Assembly (NCBI GenBank): GCA_028622995.1
Contig: JAJQJQ010000021.1
Location: 3,658,001-3,722,000, forward strand
Reading direction: 5' to 3'
DNA: 64,000 nt
From: Panagrolaimus kolymaensis
Lineage: Eukaryota > Nematoda > Chromadorea > Rhabditida > Panagrolaimidae
This document shows positions 57,272 to 64,000 of this stretch, piece by piece (within the stretch, counting starts at the first letter, position 1; each line of letters starts with the position of its first letter). The notes beneath the pieces were generated by a model. It was not told the origin of the DNA. It worked only from the letters and a program-made list of their open reading frames with translations, and searched no databases. The translations under genes and the position numbers were made by a program.

Positions 57272-59872
57272 ATGGCAGCGCCGTCACGCAATTACAATAC
57301 TCGATATCGTCAAAATCGTACTCGATATCGTCTAAATCGTTTAGCAGGTAAGTAGTTTTTAAAATTTGATTATTATAAACCATCATAATAAATTTCTTTA
57401 TTTCAGCTCAGCTATCTCACAATTACAGTACTCGATATCGTCTAAATTGTTTAGCAGGTAAGTAATTTTTAAAATTTGATTGTTAAACCATCAAAATAAA
57501 TTTGATTATTTCAGCTCAGCTTAATGAAGAAGAAGAAGCTCCTCAACAGCATCAAGTAAGTTGCAATTACATGGATTTATTCAATTTTAAAATCTTGCTT
57601 GCATTTTAGGAAGTTTCAATCAACGACATTGTTCATGATTCTGACATCAATGCTCCTGGATCACCTTCAAAAGAACTACAGCATAATGTAAGTTTAATTT
57701 GTAAAGTAAACATGGAATATTCGCTGTACAAATAGCTCGGAAACGATTCAAAATGCCATGACCAATACTCTCTCTCACTGTTATATGTCTTACAATTTGA
57801 TTTAATTTGGTATTTTTTTTAGGAAGATTCAAACAATAAGAAGAAATATGGTAATAAGAGAAATATCACAGTAGATGATTTTCTTAGACCGCCAAATCAC
57901 TATCGGACAGTAAGTCGTTCTATTTACTGCAATAACTTTTTAAATAACAAAATTTTAGAATGTACTTTTTCGAATTCCAAGCTCTAGTGATTCTGATTAT
58001 TCTGTGAATGATGTAAGTTTTTCTTTAAAAAACGTTTTCACTATGCAAACAATGATGCAGCCACTGGCTGAAGACTGGTCTATGGTCATTTTATTTTGAG
58101 ATTTTTTCAAAAGGGTCTATTGTATTTTAGCCTAGTTTGGTAGTAAAATATCACAAAAAAATTTATTTTACTCTAAAATACAGGAAAAACTAAGTGCATT
58201 TGAATTGTGGTTAAAGAATGAGGGGCAATTATATAGGAAATAGGAGCGCGTATTTAGTAAACAACAATTAATACTTTTGGTTTCAGGGCATTGATAATGA
58301 AAGTGATCTTAGTGGTTATGATTTCGAAGATCCTGCTCCAAGTCCCTGTATTTCAGAAGATGATGATTATGAATATGAAGATGTAAGTTGATGCATTAAA
58401 TTACGACATTTATTATTTAATTTTTTATAGGTAAGAGAATATTCCAAACTTTTGTACGCACGCGGATCTACTTATGAAAAATTTACAAAAAACTTGACGA
58501 TTACCCAAAAGCATTTAAAAGCTTATTGGTAAGTTGAAATTCCATTTTTTTTATAATTATAAAATTTTTCAAAGATTTAATGAATATAAAAGGCAGAGTT
58601 CCGATGGAATGCAACAAAATTCGCATCCTTTCCATTTTCATAATCATCAAAACGTCCAAAAGCCTATGTAACGCCGTGGCAATAAAAAATAATAAAGGCT
58701 AGAAGAACAGTGCGATCGGATGATGTTTGAAATGCATATCCAGCGGTTGACGAATAAAAAACCCTTACATAGAAAAACAATTTTCAAAACTGCGACCATG
58801 ACGGCTTAAATTATAGTAAAAAATGGGAAAAGTTATATACAATGTCCAAATTAAGCAATTCATCTCCTTACACTACGAATCAAAATAAGCACTTCTAATC
58901 CTATTTTAGAACTAAAAGAAATATACATATATTATGTTTCAGGGAAGGCGTTAAATTTTTGAATGAAGCAAGAAAGAAAATCATCAATGAACTCAATGGA
59001 CAACTATCAAAATCAAGAAAATTCTCTGGACCGGATATTACCTATTTGAATAAAAGAATTGAAATCATTGAAAGAAGTTTGAATGTTGGCATTCCAGTAA
59101 TTTCAAAATTGAAAGCTTCGTTTATTCGTGATTCTGGCAAAGAAGATGTGTTATACCAAGGTTTCAAATTTTCACTTGCTAGGTCAAATATTTATTTCTG
59201 TACATATGATATGGTTCCCAATGATTTTGGTGTCTACGGCTGCTATGCTCATCTTTATCTTGATGACAAAGGATTTCTTCTGCCTGGAAGCACTATGAGA
59301 CATTATCATGGTAATGTCAAAGAAGTTAGTCAATTATTTTCTAAAACACACATTTTTGTTTCTCAATTTTAGGGTTATAAAGTTCAAGATCTTGTTCCAC
59401 AAAAATGTGAACCTGTAAAATTACATCGACTTACTTCTGAAGGTGATAAAGTAGGAAAGCGCTTTAAATTGGATCAATTTTTAAGTGCAAAGCTACAAGA
59501 AATTGATGAATACAGGTAAGGGAAACTTTTTTTTAAAACATTAAATGATGGTAAATTTGGTTATTTTAGGACTCAAGTTTTTCAAATTATGGAAAGGGAA
59601 TGCAAAATCGACAAACGATTAAAAAGGTTGAATTCACTCTTGATTGATAATGTTAAACTTAGAGAAAGTATGTTTCAAAACAATTAACTTTTTCAATATG
59701 TTTAGGAACTTGTGAAGAAATATCCATTATAAAAGATATTAAATTATGATTTCAATTTTTAGCTGAACAAAATTATTTATCGTCTTTCATAGAATGGATC
59801 AAATACTTGCTTCAACATGTTAGAATTGATGATTCAAAGGGACTTGATTCGAACGCTGGATGCTATTCTTAA
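57272..59872 (+). CDS. Orphan protein of unknown function, 12 exons
   Basis: Exons 57272-57347, 57407-57457, 57515-57555, 57610-57687, 57823-57909, 57959-58012, 58287-58382, 58431-58528, 58943-59324, 59373-59515, 59570-59667 and 59763-59872 join in frame for 437 residues. The first 40 residues repeat an N-Y-x-T-R-Y-R-x-N motif. Residues to about 190 are acidic and Ser-rich, probably disordered. The remainder looks folded, with GYKVQDLVP, KLHRLTSEGDK and a central region rich in aromatic and Gly residues (NDFGVYGCYAHLYLDDKG). No signal peptide or membrane segment. I do not recognise the family. Twelve splice-consistent exons argue that it is real. AATAAA is at 59964-59969. Confidence 0.7.
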
Positions 59873-61185
59873 TGGCTTTTGATATTTACTGATCTCAACT
59901 TCGTGATTTAAAGATTTTTATTTATGCTTTGTTTGAATGTGTTATTATGATGTAATAAGAAGCAATAAAAATTTTACATTTTTTCCATTTTTGTTATCAG
60001 TGCATTCTTATTTTAATCTTTTTCATTTTACCACAATCAATACAAAAATACTGTTTTTATAATTGTCTTTAGCTATCCCGAAAAAATGCGTTGCATTCAT
60101 TCCATATCGTCATTTTCCATAAACTAACTGGAGGATTTGTTATTCTTTTATTTTTTGCTTGAGCTTTTTTAAGTCTTTTTTTTTATCATTTTGAAATGCA
60201 ACGAAACTGTTGTTTCTGCATTCCAAAAGCAAAGCCCTTTTTTATTTTTGTCTTATGTATCTGATATTTATGCTTGAAAGAAAGAAATATGCACAAAGCC
60301 TAAAAAAGTTTTATTGATTCATTTTAACTTTACTTTCTTCGATAAAAGTTAGTAAGAGAAACATTTTATAAACAAAAATTTTTATCGTTTTAGCATCGAT
60401 TCAAGATGAAGATTCATGAAACATTATTATTTTTTTCATGTCTGACTTCAGACTGACTGACGATTGTATATACAGGAATATTCCAAATTCTTTTTTATTT
60501 TAACTCAGTTTGGAAGTATCAACTGTAAAAATCGATGAAACAGTAAAAAAACATAAAAAGGTTAGGTTTATAAAGATTCAAAGATAGTAACCATCAATTT
60601 TCAAAAACACTTTAAAAAACTAAATCTTCGAACGATCTTACAAATACGCGCAATTTCGATGCACGTTGCAAAATGTATGTAAAACTTTGAGAATCTTATT
60701 TTTTATCATAAAATTTTTACTTCTCTCTTTTTTTGAGTCTTTGCAAAATTTAGTTGTTTTGAATTGTCGTCATTTTTTCCATCATTGTTTTGTACCCAAT
60801 TTGAGAAAATGATTTATGGTAGATTGATTTTATTCATTTGATAACAATGAAATTTAGAGGATTAGTGTTAGAATTAATTTATGTAGCATTTGAGAGGTTT
60901 TTATAATTTTGTTTGGATTTTTTATATTTGGTCTTTCAAAAAATTAGGCGTGTAAATATATTTTATCATTTTGATCGTTAATATAATATTTTGTTAAGAA
61001 TTCTTCAAATATTCACTAACTTTTTACTTTTCTAGGTTTATCTAAAACTAGTAACTTGCTTTTTCGCTGTAATTTCAAATCAATTTTTTGCATATTTGAA
61101 ACAAATTTTGAATCATTTGTGCTTTTTGCTTTTCTCAGTAATCATTTGTGAAAACATAAAAATCTTGAAGGCAAGCAAACAAAAA
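59873..61185. other. Intergenic region
   Basis: 1.3 kb of AT-rich DNA with no supported gene or RNA. The last part is probably promoter and 5' UTR of the CCCH gene. Confidence 0.5.
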
Positions 61186-62547
61186 ATGCTTAAAGTTGAA
61201 TCTAGTGATATTGCAATGCGTTTGCTACAAAAGCTTCAAAAGTGTAGTCAGCCTGGTGAAAATGATGTTAAAATTGAGTTGATTGTTAAACCTATAAAAG
61301 AAGATGAAAAACCTGTGGATGAAAAAATGGAAGATCTAGAAGAGGGTGAAATACTTGAAGCTGACCAGGATGATGAACAAATTATTGAAAAATCAACTTT
61401 AACTTCTCTTTCAACACCTATAAACAAAGGAGCTGCTAAAGAAAACAAACAATATGGTATGTTTTGAAACTATTCGATCTCCTTTATTTATTGTTTTTTA
61501 GATTATGGCTTCTTTTCACCCTCATATGTTGGTTTGGCTTCAGCTGCTGGTGATGGATTAGCATCAACTTCTAGCCAGCTTACACCTTTACTTTGTGAAT
61601 TATGGAAACGTAAAAAGCCCAAACCAAAAGTTAGCACAGTACTTTGTAAATTTTTCCGGGAAGGTAAATGTTTTCAAGGTGATGCGTGTGTTTATAGTCA
61701 TAATGCATCTGATTCTCATCGTAAACCTGAGTTATGCAAACTTTATGTTAATGGTTCATGTAATCAGGAATGGGATTGCAATTTTTTTCATGGTGAATTC
61801 CCCTGCAAAAATTTTCAACGCAAAAAATGCAATGATCCAAAATGTCGATTCTCTCATCAACCTCTCGATGATTTCACCAAACCAATCTTTGAACGTGTGA
61901 GTTTCTTTCTTTGACTCTTTTCAAATATTTTGTTAATATTTCTTAATTTAGGCTCTTAAAAGTATGGAATCGACCGATTTTGTTCCATTGACTCCTGTTG
62001 CTCAACGTAAAGTTCTTTTACCTCAAGATTCAAATCGTGTGTCTCTTCCATCTCATTCAATTCAATCTTCGACGAATACTCAACATCCATGTCGCATGCT
62101 TCTTCCACCTCCGGCAATTTTATCTTCGCCGAAAATGAATCCTCAATGTCAAAGTCGTATGCTTTTTCAACGTCCGCCTATTCAATCTTCGTCAAATTTG
62201 AGAGTTCAACGTCCACTTTGTATGCATACTTCAACTCAAGCTATTCAACCTTTGTCTATTATGAAAGATCAACGACCATATCGAATGCCTCCTCCATCTC
62301 TTTCTTCGTCAACTATGAGAACTGAACGTCAGCTTATATGCTTGTTCCACCTCCTGCACTTCAATCTTCGATGATTATGAAATCATCTCCAGTTAGATTA
62401 CCACCAGGACTCAACAAACATGCTTTTCGTCAATCAGCTGCACCTTATACGCGTCCACCTCCTCGAATATCTGTTCCATTTCGAAATGATATCAATGAAA
62501 ATTTTCCTACAGCTTGTGATGTATCTTATAATCGCCGTTCTTGTTAG
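61186..62547 (+). CDS. Triple CCCH zinc-finger protein (ZC3H4/6/8 type), frame uncertain near 3' end
   Basis: Exons 61186-61456, 61502-61896 and from 61952. The acidic N-terminus holds EEGEILE. Three tandem CCCH fingers lie at about residues 139-217: LCKFFREGKCFQGDACVYSH, LCKLYVNGSCNQEWDCNFFH, and CKNFQRKKCNDPKCRFSH. This trio matches the ZC3H4/6/8 (Suppressor of sable) family, which represses or terminates unproductive nuclear transcripts. The C-terminal exon has Pro/Ser-rich repeats (RMLLPPPAILSS, RMLFQRPPIQSS, RMPPPSLSSS). At about 62330 the frame changes: either one base is missing, or a 65-nt GT-AG intron (62328-62392, donor gtcagc) is removed. Either route leads to the stop at 62545-62547. 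Confidence 0.8.
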
Positions 62548-62947
62548 GCCTTACTATACTTCCTTTGTATTTTTTTGTTGTTGTATAGTTTTATTGTTAA
62601 TGTTTTTTACTGTAAATATATTTCTTTTTTTATTGAAGGATTTTGTTGGTTTCAATTTTACACTTCTTTCCCTCTATTTTCTTATCATATTTGATTCCCT
62701 TTATTTTATTTATGCACGATGACAAATTTTTCACATTATTGTTTACCAAAAGTTTGAGCAAAAGTGAACAAATTATTATAAGGAAATCAGTATTTTTTCT
62801 TTAAACTATGAACTAAAATTTACTTTCATCTTTTACATGATTCACGATGAAGCCATTCAAAATAGTTAATAATTATTCTTTTTTACAAATTTATGATTTA
62901 AAAATTTTTTATGTAAATCCAACAATGGAAACTAAACAATACATAGT
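62548..62947. other. CCCH gene 3' UTR and spacer
   Basis: AT-rich, no gene seen. Confidence 0.5.
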
Positions 62948-63246
62948 TTAAAAAAATCGAACAAAGAACAAATAATTTATTTTTTACGCAATTTGAAAGT
63001 GCTACAGCAATCATTCGTAATTATGGCATCATTAAAGTTCGAAAAAGTTCCAACAAGGCACAAATTATTTCAATAACTTTGAAAGCCAGGAGAATGGATC
63101 AATTATTTGATGAAAGCAAAATGAATTGCACCGTATTCAAAGAAAAATCAAGATATCATTTGGTTGTAAGTCCTAAAACATGCTTTGATAAAAATAAATT
63201 AATGTTAGAAAAAACAAACAATGTTCATTATGAAGTAAGAAAATAA
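62948..63246 (+). other. Open frame without ATG, possible exon or pseudogene
   Basis: About 98 codons without a stop, ending VHYEVRK and a stop at about 63246. Composition is protein-like (TAIIRNYGIIKVRKSSNKAQ, MDQLFDESKMNC, YHLVVSPKTCFDKNK). No ATG lies at its start and no good acceptor is nearby. The first internal Met is about 36 codons in. Unrecognised. Confidence 0.3.
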
Positions 63247-63595
63247 TCATAAATCCAAGTTCAAGAGCAACAATTTCTTTTAATATTTTAAGGTTCACAA
63301 AAAGAGCATCCATTTTTTCATAATCACTTTGAAAGATTTCGAGTAAAGTTTTTGTTTAAAATCATTGAAAGACATTCGTTTACCATTCATAAGCAGGACA
63401 GAATAGGGTTTGTAATAAATAATTAAAGCAGTTTGAGTTGAAAGATTATGTTTGACATCGCTAAAAAAGAATGAAATAAATTCTTTGTTAAATAGGAACA
63501 ATATCACTCGATCGAAATTTACAAATCTTCGTGATTCATCATTGATAATTAAAAGTCAATTTTATCAAAGTAAACGTACAGCCAGCAATTTTCCA

Positions 63596-64000
63596 TTAGT
63601 GATGTTTTTTTACAATTCTAACCAACCGAAAATTATTTCTTTTGTAAAATTTTTGGATGATTCTCTTTACAAATGAAACTTTCTTTATTTTTTCACAACT
63701 TTTAGAAACACTTTTTTCTTTCTTATCTGTTACTGGTTTTGATGCTTTTCCACCAACTTTTAATTTTGCTCCTTTTCCATCAGCTAGCGGCACTTTTTTA
63801 ACAACTTTTGGTACTTCTTTATCAATATTTGGTTTTGATGCTTTTCCACCACCTTTTGATTTTGTTGCTTCTTTATCAACCAATTGAGTGTTATCTTTCT
63901 TTTCACCATGCGAAATGCTACCTTTTACTTCACCAGCTTTCATTTGTTTCACCATTGATTCTAAGTAAGAAGATGTAGGTAACTTAAGAGCATCTCTTCG
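63596..64000 (-). CDS. 3' part of a Lys-rich protein gene, 5' end outside window
   Basis: The minus-strand frame is open from the window edge (RRDALKLPTSSYLESMVKQM) to a stop at 63596, about 134 residues. The segment after the first 40 residues is Lys/Gly/Ser-rich, with an imperfect repeat of VGGKASKP or GGGKASKP followed by DK and KK runs. The tail is strongly basic (RIIQKFYKRNNFRL). This suggests a nucleic-acid-binding or nucleolar protein, which is inference. An acceptor-like cttacttag at about 63961 could instead begin an exon there. Confidence 0.5.
   Translation of the reverse strand, partial: RRDALKLPTSSYLESMVKQMKAGEVKGSISHGEKKDNTQLVDKEATKSKGGGKASKPNIDKEVPKVVKKVPLADGKGAKLKVGGKASKPVTDKKEKSVSKSCEKIKKVSFVKRIIQKFYKRNNFRLVRIVKKHH

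Overview
This is about 64 kb of an AT-rich animal nuclear genome, almost certainly a nematode. The evidence is many short introns (about 45-60 bp) ending mostly in TTTTTAG, splice-acceptor-like sites just upstream of many start codons, closely spaced same-strand genes that look like operons, a cuticle collagen, and nematode-type orthologues (SWSN-1/SWI3, ZHP-type RING protein, 56-residue RPS-29, EMO-1/Sec61 gamma). I cannot fix the species; the AT content and TAG acceptors fit a clade IV (panagrolaimid/strongyloidid-like) worm, which is inference.

Region 1 (1-12.1 kb): an E2F factor, then a large rolling-circle transposon (Helitron). The Helitron has an uninterrupted 2286-residue protein with two N-terminal Ulp1-like cysteine-protease folds, a Cys-rich Helitron N-terminal region, an HUH replication initiator with both tyrosines, and a Pif1-type helicase. 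A 20-copy 54/56-bp tandem array precedes it. A second, single-exon gene follows. The two genes are each preceded by a copy of the same roughly 180-190 bp segment, so the second gene may be element cargo. This is the most novel locus in the window.

Region 2 (12.8-19.3 kb): SWI/SNF subunit SWSN-1 and GINS subunit SLD5 (possible operon), then the catalytic-type serine palmitoyltransferase subunit on the minus strand. Region 3 (19.3-25.3 kb): about 4 kb of AT-rich DNA with one doubtful exon, then a decayed copy and an intact copy of an RMD/RMDN-family gene.

Region 4 (25.8-33 kb): rps-29 and a Puf6/PUM3-type protein (operon-like), a small unresolved gene, a GC-richer structured island, then RNA polymerase III subunit RPC4 and cardiolipin synthase on the minus strand (operon-like). 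Region 5 (33.3-39.8 kb): a 21-exon FANCD2 homologue with a tRNA-Cys gene antisense in its fifth intron.

Region 6 (40-54.2 kb): cuticle collagen, secreted two-Kunitz protein, Sec61 gamma, phosphomevalonate kinase, a pseudokinase with a polo-box-like C-terminus, a PP1-like phosphatase, intron-containing tRNA-Tyr, an mARC-type MOSC protein and a ZHP-type RING protein. Region 7 (54.6-64 kb): an intronless HSP70 lacking the lid and EEVD tail, an orphan 12-exon gene with an internal exon/intron duplication, a ZC3H4/6/8-type CCCH protein with a frame problem near its 3' end, and the 3' part of a Lys-rich gene on the minus strand.

Most genes are nuclear housekeeping genes: cell cycle (E2F), replication (SLD5), DNA repair (FANCD2), meiosis (ZHP), chromatin (SWSN-1), Pol III, ribosome and lipid synthesis (SPT, cardiolipin synthase, PMVK). 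No single pathway links the whole window.
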